Below, piece by piece: positions 6,907-13,489 of a stretch of DNA of 13,489 bases. The notes beneath the pieces were generated by a model. It ran no database searches. It saw only the letters and a list, made by a program, of their open reading frames with translations, and was not told where the DNA came from. Source of the stretch: Flavobacteriales bacterium CG_4_9_14_3_um_filter_32_8. Its GTDB lineage: Bacteria; Bacteroidota; Bacteroidia; Flavobacteriales_E; Vicingaceae. The stretch spans positions 1-13,489 of the forward strand of contig PFUQ01000008.1 of the NCBI GenBank assembly GCA_002790175.1, in the 5' to 3' direction. Within the stretch, counting starts at the first letter, position 1. Every line of letters starts with the position of its first letter. The position numbers and the translations under genes are program-made.

Positions 6907-8247
6907 TTATTCTTTTGAAATTTTTGGTTCTTTATTCGATTTACCACCAAGCTTGATGTTAACTGCTAAACCATAAACATTTACTTTTCTATTAAATTTA
7001 TAGTTGAATTCACCTGTTTGAATCAATTCTCCATTTTCTTTCATAAAATTTCCTTCTTCCAATTTATATTGAGATAAGCTCACATCATCACTACTTACGC
7101 TTTGTCGGATATAAGCAAAATCAACAGAAATTTTGTCGTTTATTTGATAACCCAAACCAGCTGTGTAAGCAATTTGATTAACTTCAGGCAAATGAGGACT
7201 CACTAAATTTTGTTTCATAGGAGTATTATCGGCATATAAACCAACTCTTGCACTGTATTTATTTTTATAAGTAAAATCAAATCCTAAACGGTGCGTTAAC
7301 ACGTCTTCCCAATCTTGAATTTGTTTAGAATCTGGGGTATCAGCATTTTGAAAGTCGAAAGCCAAAGTATCATAAGAAGACCAACCTGTTCGGTTTAAAT
7401 CATACGCAAATTCTAATGACCATTTATCTGCTACAGTATGTTTAATACTTAATCCAATCGTAAAAACTGAAGGCAATGTAATTTTAGAAACAAAGGCTGT
7501 TGATTTAGGAAATTTTTCCTCAAGAGATATTGGTATATCTGTAAATTCGGCAATTCCATTAGTTAAATCTACTGGCATTGGAGAACGATAATCTATACCG
7601 ATTGAAAATTTGGTATTTTTTGATTCATCTCCAAGTGTAAGAAATTGCGAATGTATTCCAACATTATATCCAACAGCATCACCACTACCTTCTAAATGTG
7701 CTTTTCCTTCAGAAGTTGTATTGGAAGCAAGAGGTACTGCTTTTTCGGTAGAAAAACTACCTCGGGCATACACGAAACCAGCACCAACACTTACTTTTTC
7801 GTGTATTTTATAGGATAATGTAGGCTGAAACATAAATGTTTTAAGGGAAATGTTTTGAATAATGTATCTTCCTTGCCAATCGTCGGCAAAAGAAGAAGAA
7901 GAACCAAATTGGTTATTCACTAAAAATCCGATGTTTATTTTATCATTTAATTCTCCAACGTAGTAAAAATGAATGGGAGTAGCTTTTCCTGAAGTTTGAT
8001 TAATATTAGCAGTTTCTGGAGTTTGTATAGAAACATGCGGATCAACGATGTTAACTCCAAACGTAAAATTATGCCCATGTAAATTAGACATTCCTCCAGG
8101 ATTAAAAAACACACAAGAAGCGTCAGAAGAAACACCAGCAAAGGCTCCTCCCATAGCAACTGCTTTTAAACCTTGCAAGTTTAATTGAAAGCCACCTGCA
8201 AAACAAATTGCAGGTGCTATCATTAATACTACTATTATTCTCCTCAT
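6907..8247 (-). CDS. OMPP1/FadL-family outer-membrane transport protein
   Basis: A 446-residue predicted outer-membrane beta-barrel for hydrophobic solutes such as long-chain fatty acids. A signal peptide (1-17, ending CFA) is followed directly by the characteristic FadL N-terminal region (GGFQLNLQGLKAVAMGGAF, then SSDASCVFFNPGGMSNL), which in known FadL proteins forms the hatch inside the barrel. The rest is made of alternating beta strands with aromatic ends, for example FSIGIDYRSP, WSLEFAYDLNRTGWSSYD, YSARVGLYADNTPM and ISVDFAYIRQ. The last strand (VNVYGLAVNIKL) is followed by a short charged tail. Length fits the family. It sits between the T9SS protein gene (26 bp upstream) and the second SGNH gene (5 bp downstream). 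Fatty acid transport is the family's best-known role, but related channels carry other hydrophobic compounds, so the substrate is inferred. Confidence 0.93.
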   Translation of the reverse strand: MRRIIVVLMIAPAICFAGGFQLNLQGLKAVAMGGAFAGVSSDASCVFFNPGGMSNLHGHNFTFGVNIVDPHVSIQTPETANINQTSGKATPIHFYYVGELNDKINIGFLVNNQFGSSSSFADDWQGRYIIQNISLKTFMFQPTLSYKIHEKVSVGAGFVYARGSFSTEKAVPLASNTTSEGKAHLEGSGDAVGYNVGIHSQFLTLGDESKNTKFSIGIDYRSPMPVDLTNGIAEFTDIPISLEEKFPKSTAFVSKITLPSVFTIGLSIKHTVADKWSLEFAYDLNRTGWSSYDTLAFDFQNADTPDSKQIQDWEDVLTHRLGFDFTYKNKYSARVGLYADNTPMKQNLVSPHLPEVNQIAYTAGLGYQINDKISVDFAYIRQSVSSDDVSLSQYKLEEGNFMKENGELIQTGEFNYKFNRKVNVYGLAVNIKLGGKSNKEPKISKE

Positions 8248-8273
8248 TTTAATCTTTAAATATAATTATGTAT

Positions 8274-9038
8274 TTATTTATTGACAACAAACTTTTTGGT
8301 GATGGTTTGGTTTAAATAGGTTAAACTGAAAAAATAAACACCATTAGAAAAATCGGAAGCAGTTAAAGTATAGTTGTTACTTCCTTTTTTTCCACTAATT
8401 TTTTGATTTCTAATTACTTTTCCGACTACATCATTGATGGTAATGTTAACATTTTCAGCTGTAGGTAAATAATATTCTATTGATGAACTATTGAAAAAAG
8501 GATTTGGAGTGTTTTGGTTGACTTGTAAATTTTCTCCTGTAAAAGAATTAATTCCAGAAGGGTTTAATATTTCTATCGAATAATAATTAACAGAAAAAGG
8601 TTGAGAAGTAGGAACACTAAAAACAGTTGCCCAAGATAAACCAGAAACAGTTAACGGATAAACTCCTTCTTGTCCAGCGATTGCTGTACCAGTAATTCGC
8701 ATACAACTTGTTGTTCCTCCTAAAAAGGTAAAATTTAGATTGCTTTGATTTTCTGCAACAACTGTAAATCCTGCAGGAAGTCCAGTAAAATTATCAATAA
8801 CAACACTATCAATTGGGATTACTGTACATGGAGGAAAAATAAGTACAATACAGGTATCCACAGGTACAACTTCAGTAATTGTTACATCATAAGGTACACC
8901 AACATAAGCCGGCGGCAAGCCTGTTGCACTATCTGGATAAACACCAGGAGCTGTGTATTGTGGGTCTGGTGTGCAATTTTGTGCAATGGCAAAATTAACT
9001 GCAAGTATTGCAATTAAAGAAAGTAATGTTTTTTTCAT
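8274..9038 (-). CDS. T9SS-secreted Ig-like protein of unknown function
   Basis: A 254-residue exported protein. It has a signal peptide (1-20, ending AIAQ), one predicted Ig-like or related beta-sandwich region (about 40-160: AYVGVPYDVTITEVVPV, then LPAGFTVV, CMRITGTAIAGQEGVYPLTVSG) and a type A T9SS C-terminal sorting domain (about 172-254, from NQNTPNPF through NGVYFFSLTY to KKFVVNK). Four cysteines (C22, C63, C71, C112) could form two disulfides. There is no catalytic motif, so a binding or structural role at the cell surface is more likely than an enzyme. It lies between the first SGNH gene and the FadL gene in a same-strand cluster, which suggests it helps capture or present the substrate that the esterases cut; that is inference from position only. 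The sorting domain is sure, the rest uncertain. Confidence 0.88.
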   Translation of the reverse strand: MKKTLLSLIAILAVNFAIAQNCTPDPQYTAPGVYPDSATGLPPAYVGVPYDVTITEVVPVDTCIVLIFPPCTVIPIDSVVIDNFTGLPAGFTVVAENQSNLNFTFLGGTTSCMRITGTAIAGQEGVYPLTVSGLSWATVFSVPTSQPFSVNYYSIEILNPSGINSFTGENLQVNQNTPNPFFNSSSIEYYLPTAENVNITINDVVGKVIRNQKISGKKGSNNYTLTASDFSNGVYFFSLTYLNQTITKKFVVNK

Positions 9039-9099
9039 AATTTGTTGTTTTTAAAAGTTTAGTTTATAATATATAGTTTAATACTTCATTTTCTACTTT

Positions 9100-10434
9100 T
9101 TAAGGAAAAGTTATCCCTCTATAGTTTCCAACAGAAACTGTCTGCAAATTGGAACCATAAAAACCATTGATTACTCGAATAAATTCGTTGGCAATTACAG
9201 CATATCCCCTAGAATTTGGGTGGACACCATCCAACGAAAACAACCCACCCTCAATATATGTGGGTGAAAAATCCACTCCATCAAAACTTAATCCTGTATT
9301 GGTTAATGTTTTCATAAATTGATTCATATCTGCTAAAGCAAATCCATGTTGATAGGTTAAAGTTCTAATAGCAGCATTAATTTCATTCGTTCTATTTTGA
9401 ACAATAGCAATTTCATCTTTATCTAAAACAACAGTATGTTTTAATGGTTTTGATTGAATTTTCCCTAATCCATTTGCCAACTCATCTGAAGCTGTAAGTA
9501 ATAACAAATCTTCTTCAGTTGCTTTACGAACTACATTGGTATCAGCTCCTTCTCTAATCCATACATCATCACCAATTGCATCAAGAGTTACCGTATTAAA
9601 ATAAGGGATTGAAGTTACATCGGGCAAAGTTGCACAAACTCCTTTTGCACCCATATTACTAAAAGCGGTTAATACAGAATCACATTTATTACTAAATTCA
9701 TCAAGGTCTGATAGCTGTGATAAATAGAGACCTGGAACAGAAATTCCATTTGGGTCAATAACAGGACCATCATCTCCTCCATTAGTTGACCAACCTAATA
9801 CATCATTATTTCCTAACCAACAGGTAAAAAATGTAGCTTTACTTACTTTAATATGGTACAGATAAGAAATGGGATTTGCTCCATCTCCGAAATTTAAGAA
9901 CCGACCATATTCATTTAAAGAATTTTTTAACAAATTAAAATTTAAGTCAGTATTTTTTCCTCCTGATAGGCAATCAACTAATTTAACACCCGACATTCCC
10001 ATGTTATTATAAGATAAGGAAGAATCTCCTAAATTACCTTTTTGTCCCCAAAAACTCCAAGTTGGGTCATCATCAATTGCTGAAGGGTCGTTGGTTGTAA
10101 TTTCTGAATCAAAAGCTTTGATTACTTTAATTTTTCCATTTACATATTCCAAATGCATATAACCAGATCCGTTTCCAGGAACAGTAGGTTGAATAAAAAC
10201 TAAATTAGGGTTAGCTAACTTCATTTGTTTAGCAATAATCGAAGGGTATGAACTTTCCTGTTGCCCATGTTCGTTGTGCAATCCGCCATCTTGATAACCT
10301 TGAGTTAATGAATTTCCAACGGCTACATAATTAGTAAAATCAGCATTTCCAGAGGTAGTCTCATATTCCTCAAATTCTGTTTTAGCACACGATAATACCG
10401 TAAATGCTACTACTAATATTCCAATTTTTTTCAT
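9100..10434 (-). CDS. SGNH/GDSL-family hydrolase lipoprotein, copy 1
   Basis: A 444-residue predicted lipoprotein (lipobox VLSC, C16) and first gene of the minus-strand cluster. SGNH landmarks are all present: block I GNSLTQG with nucleophile S42, block II glycine near 149 (GMSGVKL), block III WLGNND with N210, and block V DGVHPNSRG with D402 and H405. Block I reads GNSL instead of GDSL; the residue before the serine is not part of the catalytic set, so activity is expected. It differs from its paralogue by inserts around 120-165 and 220-245 (CLSGGK, DDGPVIDPNG) and by replacing the glycine-rich region found there. A 61-bp gap separates it from the T9SS protein gene. The 133-bp divergent region upstream must hold its promoter, but I see no clean TAnnTTTG on the minus strand. 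The function is probably surface ester or lipid hydrolysis, with the substrate unknown. Confidence 0.88.
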   Translation of the reverse strand: MKKIGILVVAFTVLSCAKTEFEEYETTSGNADFTNYVAVGNSLTQGYQDGGLHNEHGQQESSYPSIIAKQMKLANPNLVFIQPTVPGNGSGYMHLEYVNGKIKVIKAFDSEITTNDPSAIDDDPTWSFWGQKGNLGDSSLSYNNMGMSGVKLVDCLSGGKNTDLNFNLLKNSLNEYGRFLNFGDGANPISYLYHIKVSKATFFTCWLGNNDVLGWSTNGGDDGPVIDPNGISVPGLYLSQLSDLDEFSNKCDSVLTAFSNMGAKGVCATLPDVTSIPYFNTVTLDAIGDDVWIREGADTNVVRKATEEDLLLLTASDELANGLGKIQSKPLKHTVVLDKDEIAIVQNRTNEINAAIRTLTYQHGFALADMNQFMKTLTNTGLSFDGVDFSPTYIEGGLFSLDGVHPNSRGYAVIANEFIRVINGFYGSNLQTVSVGNYRGITFP

Positions 10435-10539
10435 TAAAAAATTATTTCTCTGATTTTGAAATGTGAAAATAAAGATTTTTTTAGAATTAAAAAAATAATA
10501 AAATAATTGATGTTAAAATAATTAGCTTTCTATTTTGGG

Positions 10540-10547
10540 TACTTTTG
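10540..10547 (+). promoter_or_regulatory. Candidate -7 promoter box for the phosphorylase gene
   Basis: TACTTTTG is a full match to the Bacteroidota -7 consensus TAnnTTTG, 20 bases before the ATG at 10568. No TTG stands at the usual -33 distance from it. A second, weaker box TATTTTGG (10531-10538) has a TTG (10507-10509) 21 bases upstream. One of the two probably drives the gene. Confidence 0.5.
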
Positions 10548-10567
10548 TTTTTTGTTAAAAAAAAAGA

Positions 10568-11440
10568 ATGAGTAAAATAGCTACCTCAGAATTAATATTA
10601 AATGATGATAATAGCGTTTATCATCTCAAATTACATCCACATCAAATTGCTAAAGATATTATTGTAGTTGGTGACCCAAGCAGAGTTGCTGCTATTTCCG
10701 ATTATTTTGATGTAGTAGAACATAAAGTTGCCAATCGAGAAATAATTACTCATACTGGCTCATTAAATGGAAAACGATTAACGGTGATGTCTACTGGAAT
10801 GGGGACTGACAACCTAGATATTGTAATTAATGAGTTAGATGCATTGGTTAATATTAATTTGGAAACTAGAACCATTAAAGCAGAAAAAACTGCATTAAAT
10901 ATCATTAGATTAGGAACTTCTGGTGCTTTACAAAAAGATATTCCTGTCGATTCATTCGTTATTTCTGAATATGGATTAGGGTTAGATGGTTTAATGAATT
11001 ATTATCAATTCGAGCAAACAACTGAAGAAGTAGAACTGTTAAATCAATTTTACCAACAAACTAGTTATTTAAAAGAATTTGCTCAACCCTATTTTGTAAA
11101 AGTTTCTTCCGATTTGTTTAACCTACTAAAATCGGATTGTATTTCAGGAATAACTGCTACTGCTTGTGGTTTTTATGGACCTCAAGGAAGAGTTTTAAGA
11201 ATTCCACTAAAAGAAACTTTGTTGAATGAAAAACTTAGAGACTTTAGTTACAATAATTATCGTATCACCAATTTCGAAATGGAAACTTCTGCTTTATATG
11301 GTTTATCTAGAGCATTGGGGCATAATGCTTGTACCATTTGTGTGATTATTGCCAATCGTTTTTCTAAGGAATTTAGCAAAAACTATCATCCTGCCGTTAA
11401 GAAACTAATCGAGCAAACACTTCAAAAATTAGTAAGTTAA
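10568..11440 (+). CDS. Uridine phosphorylase-like nucleoside phosphorylase
   Basis: A 290-residue cytoplasmic enzyme of the PNP/UDP family, which splits a nucleoside with phosphate into base and ribose-1-phosphate for salvage. Visible motifs: phosphate loop GDPSR (35-39), STGMGTDN (75-82), RLGTSG (114-119, R114 matching the phosphate-binding arginine of the family) and NFEMETSALY (235-244) with the ribose-binding M238/E239. GFYGPQGR (201-208) places Q206 and R208 like the uracil-contacting Gln-x-Arg of uridine phosphorylases, which favours uridine over purine nucleosides. It is longer than the E. coli enzyme (about 253 residues), with extra sequence at the N-terminus and around 140-175. It stands alone: divergent from the SGNH cluster and convergent with the YkgJ-type gene, leaving 47 bp between the stops. 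The family is sure, uridine specificity likely. Confidence 0.88.
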   Translation: MSKIATSELILNDDNSVYHLKLHPHQIAKDIIVVGDPSRVAAISDYFDVVEHKVANREIITHTGSLNGKRLTVMSTGMGTDNLDIVINELDALVNINLETRTIKAEKTALNIIRLGTSGALQKDIPVDSFVISEYGLGLDGLMNYYQFEQTTEEVELLNQFYQQTSYLKEFAQPYFVKVSSDLFNLLKSDCISGITATACGFYGPQGRVLRIPLKETLLNEKLRDFSYNNYRITNFEMETSALYGLSRALGHNACTICVIIANRFSKEFSKNYHPAVKKLIEQTLQKLVS

Positions 11441-11487
11441 TCTTTTAAAAACAATGAAACACTCTTTTGATCTAAAATTTATCTGAT

Positions 11488-11979
11488 TTATTTAGGAAGG
11501 TTTAGTTTTTCAAAAATTGAAGCAACAGCAGGACAAATTAGCGTGTTTTTTAAAGAAATGTCTAAAACTTGATAAAAACGTTTTCGATTGGTGTGGGGGT
11601 ATTCTCTACAAGCCAAAGGTCTGTTTTCATAAACCGAACAATAATTGTCTGCACCTAAAAATGGGCAAGGTGCTGAAGTAAACACGTAATCAGTGTCTTC
11701 ATCTTTATGTAAATATTGCATAATGAGTTGAGAAGGTTTTATTTTTAAATGTTTTGACAAGCGGTCAATGTCTCGTTCGTAGAGGGCTGGGCTGGTTGTT
11801 TTACAACAGTTGGCACAAGTTAAGCAATCTATTTTCTCAAAGACTTCATCGTGCAGTTGGTGCACTTCTCCATCTAAAGATTTTGGTTTTAACCGTTTAA
11901 GTTTTTCAACAAAAGCTTTGTTCTCTTTTTTATGCTTTTCAGCTAATAGAATCTTTTTTTCTAGTTCAACATTCATCAT
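11488..11979 (-). CDS. YkgJ-family cysteine-cluster protein
   Basis: A 163-residue cytoplasmic protein with the CxxCxxCC signature (C52, C55, C58, C59) followed by CPFL..YCSVYENRPLACREYP (C105, C114, C124) and C149. These eight cysteines are the hallmark of the YkgJ-type family, thought to bind a metal or an iron-sulfur centre; the biochemical role of most members is unknown. Residues 1-45 are a charged helical extension (ELEKKILLAEKHKKENK). It starts MM, and either Met could be used. It begins 7 bp after the mnmD stop on the same strand, so the two are very likely one transcript. A link to tRNA modification is possible but rests on that adjacency alone. Confidence 0.88.
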   Translation of the reverse strand: MMNVELEKKILLAEKHKKENKAFVEKLKRLKPKSLDGEVHQLHDEVFEKIDCLTCANCCKTTSPALYERDIDRLSKHLKIKPSQLIMQYLHKDEDTDYVFTSAPCPFLGADNYCSVYENRPLACREYPHTNRKRFYQVLDISLKNTLICPAVASIFEKLNLPK

Positions 11980-11986
11980 TTCACAT

Positions 11987-12655
11987 TTATAATTTCAAAG
12001 CTCTTGTTATTTCTCTTTTCCCTGGTGGACCAGGTAAATTTTCTACTGTAAAACCTACTTCTTTTAAGGTTCTTTTTACACTTCCTTTGGCACAATAGGT
12101 TACTAAAATACCTCCATCCGATAATAAATTATACATTTTTTCAAAAACAGGCTTTGTCCACATTTCGGATTGTACTTGCGGAGCAAAAGCATCAAAATAA
12201 ATCAAATCGAATTGTTCTGTTGTTTGGTAATTGTTCAATTCAACTTTCTTTTTTTTGAGTTGAAAATTAGGTGTTATTTTTTGGTAACGCTCCCACGCTA
12301 CCTGATGTAATAAATGAAATGATTCAGTTTCCATAGGAGTTGACTTTAATTCGGAAGAGTAGTTGAGTTGTACAATAATTTCGTTAGATAAAGGAAAAAC
12401 CTCTAATGTGGTGTAATCGACTTTGGTTTTGGTTTTAATGCATTCCAATAAACTTAAAAAGGCATTTAACCCTGTACCAAAACCTACTTCCAAAATTTTA
12501 AATTGTGTTTGTTTGATGTAGTTGAATCCTGAATTGATAAAAATGTGTTTCGATTCCTGAATTGCTCCGTTAATGGAATGATACGTTTCACCCAAGTCAT
12601 TAACATACAAGGTATGAGAGCCATCACCAGTAATTTTAAAACTTATATTATCCAC
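11987..12655 (-). CDS. mnmD: tRNA 5-methylaminomethyl-2-thiouridine methyltransferase MnmD
   Basis: A 222-residue SAM-dependent methyltransferase corresponding to the methyltransferase half of MnmC without the FAD oxidoreductase half. It methylates nm5(s2)U34 to mnm5(s2)U34 in the anticodon wobble position. Visible motifs: ETYHSINGAIQESKHIFI (23-40), the SAM-binding ILEVGFGTGLN (54-64), YFDAFAPQVQSEMW (153-166, with D155 at the active site) and PGPPGKREI near the C-terminus. Standalone forms of this size are known from bacteria that lack the fused MnmC. The start codon is GTG (read on the minus strand from 12655); the conserved DGSHTLYV segment begins at residue 11, which fits this start. It is first in a two-gene unit with the YkgJ-type gene and divergent from the thioredoxin-like gene across 70 bp. 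Confidence 0.9.
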   Translation of the reverse strand: MDNISFKITGDGSHTLYVNDLGETYHSINGAIQESKHIFINSGFNYIKQTQFKILEVGFGTGLNAFLSLLECIKTKTKVDYTTLEVFPLSNEIIVQLNYSSELKSTPMETESFHLLHQVAWERYQKITPNFQLKKKKVELNNYQTTEQFDLIYFDAFAPQVQSEMWTKPVFEKMYNLLSDGGILVTYCAKGSVKRTLKEVGFTVENLPGPPGKREITRALKL

Positions 12656-12702
12656 TATTAAAAAAAAATAACAATTATTATATTCAATTATCTATATATA
12701 TG

Positions 12703-12710
12703 TATATTTG
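12703..12710 (+). promoter_or_regulatory. Candidate -7 promoter box for the thioredoxin-like gene
   Basis: TATATTTG fits TAnnTTTG exactly, 15 bases before the ATG at 12726, which implies a very short leader. No TTG is present at the -33 distance. The surrounding TA-rich run (12691-12708) makes chance matches easier. Confidence 0.45.
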
Positions 12711-12725
12711 TAAAAAATTAGAACT

Positions 12726-13340
12726 ATGATTACACAAAAAGACATTGACAAAAGTATGTCATTTGAAGAATTCTACCAATTAGTTGAGAAATTAGCTGCA
12801 ACTGGCGGTACAACAGGAGAAGAAATTACAGAAGAAAAAATAAACTATACCAAGTTAAATTTTTCGAGGATGAAACGTATCCTAAAAACAACTCCTATTG
12901 CGGAAGAAATTAGCAGTACAATCGATTGTTTAAATGAAAAATTAACGTGGGTGGTATTAGCAGAAAGTTGGTGTGGAGATGCTGCTCAAAACTTACCTGT
13001 TTTTGCAAAAATTACAACTACAAATCCTGCGATTAACCTTAGAATATTGTTACGTGATGATAATTCTGAAGTGATGAATCAGTATTTAACCAACGGTGGA
13101 AAATCGATCCCTAAACTAATTTGCTTAGATGAAAACCTACAAGAAATTGGAACTTGGGGACCTCGCCCAAAATATTTACAAGATTGGTTGTACCAAGAAA
13201 AAAAGAATCCAAACATCAATATGGATGAATTAAAAGAGCGGTTTCAAGTTTGGTACACTAGCGATAAAGGGCAAACACTCCAAAAAGAAATGGTATTATT
13301 AATGAAATCATGGATGAAAAAAGAATGCTTTAGTTTATAA
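12726..13340 (+). CDS. Thioredoxin-fold family protein with CGDA motif
   Basis: A 204-residue cytoplasmic protein without signal peptide. After a helical N-terminal region (1-70), the thioredoxin-like core has a beta strand (LTWVVLAE, 73-80) leading into SWCGDAAQNLP (81-91), where C83 is the only cysteine of the active-site motif, a strand NLRILLRDDN (104-113), and the cis-proline loop GGKSIPKLIC (124-133, P129). The motif is CxxA instead of CxxC, so a classical dithiol exchange within the motif is not possible. C133 in the next strand and C68 are the other core-region cysteines; C201 lies near the end. The WCGDA pattern matches a Bacteroidota- and Bacillota-rich thioredoxin-like family of unknown function. 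A role as a monothiol or binding protein is inference. The gene is divergent from mnmD and monocistronic as far as visible. Confidence 0.85.
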   Translation: MITQKDIDKSMSFEEFYQLVEKLAATGGTTGEEITEEKINYTKLNFSRMKRILKTTPIAEEISSTIDCLNEKLTWVVLAESWCGDAAQNLPVFAKITTTNPAINLRILLRDDNSEVMNQYLTNGGKSIPKLICLDENLQEIGTWGPRPKYLQDWLYQEKKNPNINMDELKERFQVWYTSDKGQTLQKEMVLLMKSWMKKECFSL

Positions 13341-13406
13341 TAGACTAAATTTATCATTTTTTCAACTAATACCTCGAGTCTCTGCCCATAAGTGTTCGAA
13401 ACATGA

Positions 13407-13489
13407 TTAAGTACTATTCCAAAGGTAGGCTGCTTTAGCTGGATTTCCACCACAAAGCAACACAATTTCTTTTATAATGGTATTATCTA
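13407..13489 (-). CDS. Possible 3' end of a minus-strand gene cut by the right edge
   Basis: A minus-strand frame enters from the right edge and runs 26 codons to a TAA (13407-13409). The residues include IVLLCGGNPAKAAYLWN, which has a protein-like composition, unlike the Cys/Phe-rich translation of the overlapping minus-strand frame. It would converge on the thioredoxin-like gene with 66 bp between stops. I do not recognise the family, and a frame this short may be chance. Confidence 0.35.
   Translation of the reverse strand, partial: DNTIIKEIVLLCGGNPAKAAYLWNST

Noticed and set aside
7947..8159. 70-codon minus-strand ORF inside the FadL gene, Leu/Ile-rich
   Set aside because: It is an alternate-frame shadow of the FadL coding sequence, which has a clear family match throughout.
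8745..9017. 90-codon plus-strand ORF rich in Cys, Asn and Ile
   Set aside because: It is antisense to the T9SS-secreted Ig-like protein; the composition is what the reverse complement of that gene would give.
12691..12708. TA-rich run as a tandem repeat or origin-like element
   Set aside because: It is only about 18 bases, imperfect, and sits within an ordinary divergent promoter region; no DnaA-box-like or iteron pattern accompanies it.
13244..13465. 73-codon minus-strand ORF starting MCCFVVEIQLKQ
   Set aside because: It overlaps the end of the well-supported thioredoxin-like gene by about 97 bases and its translation shows no domain or export signal; a competing frame in the same stretch looks more protein-like.

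Overview
The window looks like a chromosomal stretch from a low-GC member of the Bacteroidota, most probably Flavobacteriales. The signs are two proteins with C-terminal type IX secretion (T9SS) sorting domains, several short-lipobox lipoproteins, an OMPP1/FadL channel next to SGNH lipoproteins, promoter-like boxes close to the TAnnTTTG form used by this phylum, AT-rich intergenic DNA and weak or absent Shine-Dalgarno sequences. The genus cannot be read from the sequence. There is no RNA gene, CRISPR array, IS element or prophage gene, and no gene-free stretch longer than 300 bases.

Layout. (1) 1-1174, +: end of hutI (histidine degradation), cut by the left edge. (2) 1175-1344: a locally GC-richer intergenic stretch with a perfect hairpin, possibly a genome repeat. 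(3) 1345-4165, +: a small cysteine-containing lipoprotein followed 16 bp later by a large secreted M14 zinc carboxypeptidase with a T9SS signal. (4) 4277-5501, +: a GTG-started protein with an IF-2 N-terminal-like head and a long charged coiled coil, a 26-codon hydrophobic mini-ORF overlapping its stop, and a small Tat-signal protein of unknown function. (5) 10434 down to 5585, -: a four-gene cluster of SGNH lipoprotein, T9SS-secreted Ig-like protein, FadL channel and second SGNH lipoprotein. (6) 10568-11440, +: uridine phosphorylase-like enzyme, divergent from the cluster. (7) 12655 down to 11488, -: mnmD (tRNA wobble-uridine methyltransferase) and a YkgJ-type cysteine-cluster protein. (8) 12726-13340, +: thioredoxin-fold protein with a CGDA active-site motif, then the possible tail of a minus-strand gene at the right edge.

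How the genes fit together. The minus-strand cluster is the most coherent unit: two tandem-duplicated lipid-esterase-like lipoproteins surround a secreted protein and a long-chain fatty-acid-type channel, with gaps of 61, 26 and 5 bp. The simplest reading is cell-surface ester or lipid hydrolysis coupled to uptake of the hydrophobic product across the outer membrane. This is inference from families and order; no substrate is visible. The remaining genes are housekeeping or nutrient-scavenging functions (histidine, peptide and nucleoside catabolism, tRNA modification). I see no clear defence, mobile or wholly novel system. The least explained items are the IF-2-N-like coiled-coil protein, the mini-ORF and Tat protein after it, and the lipid cluster.
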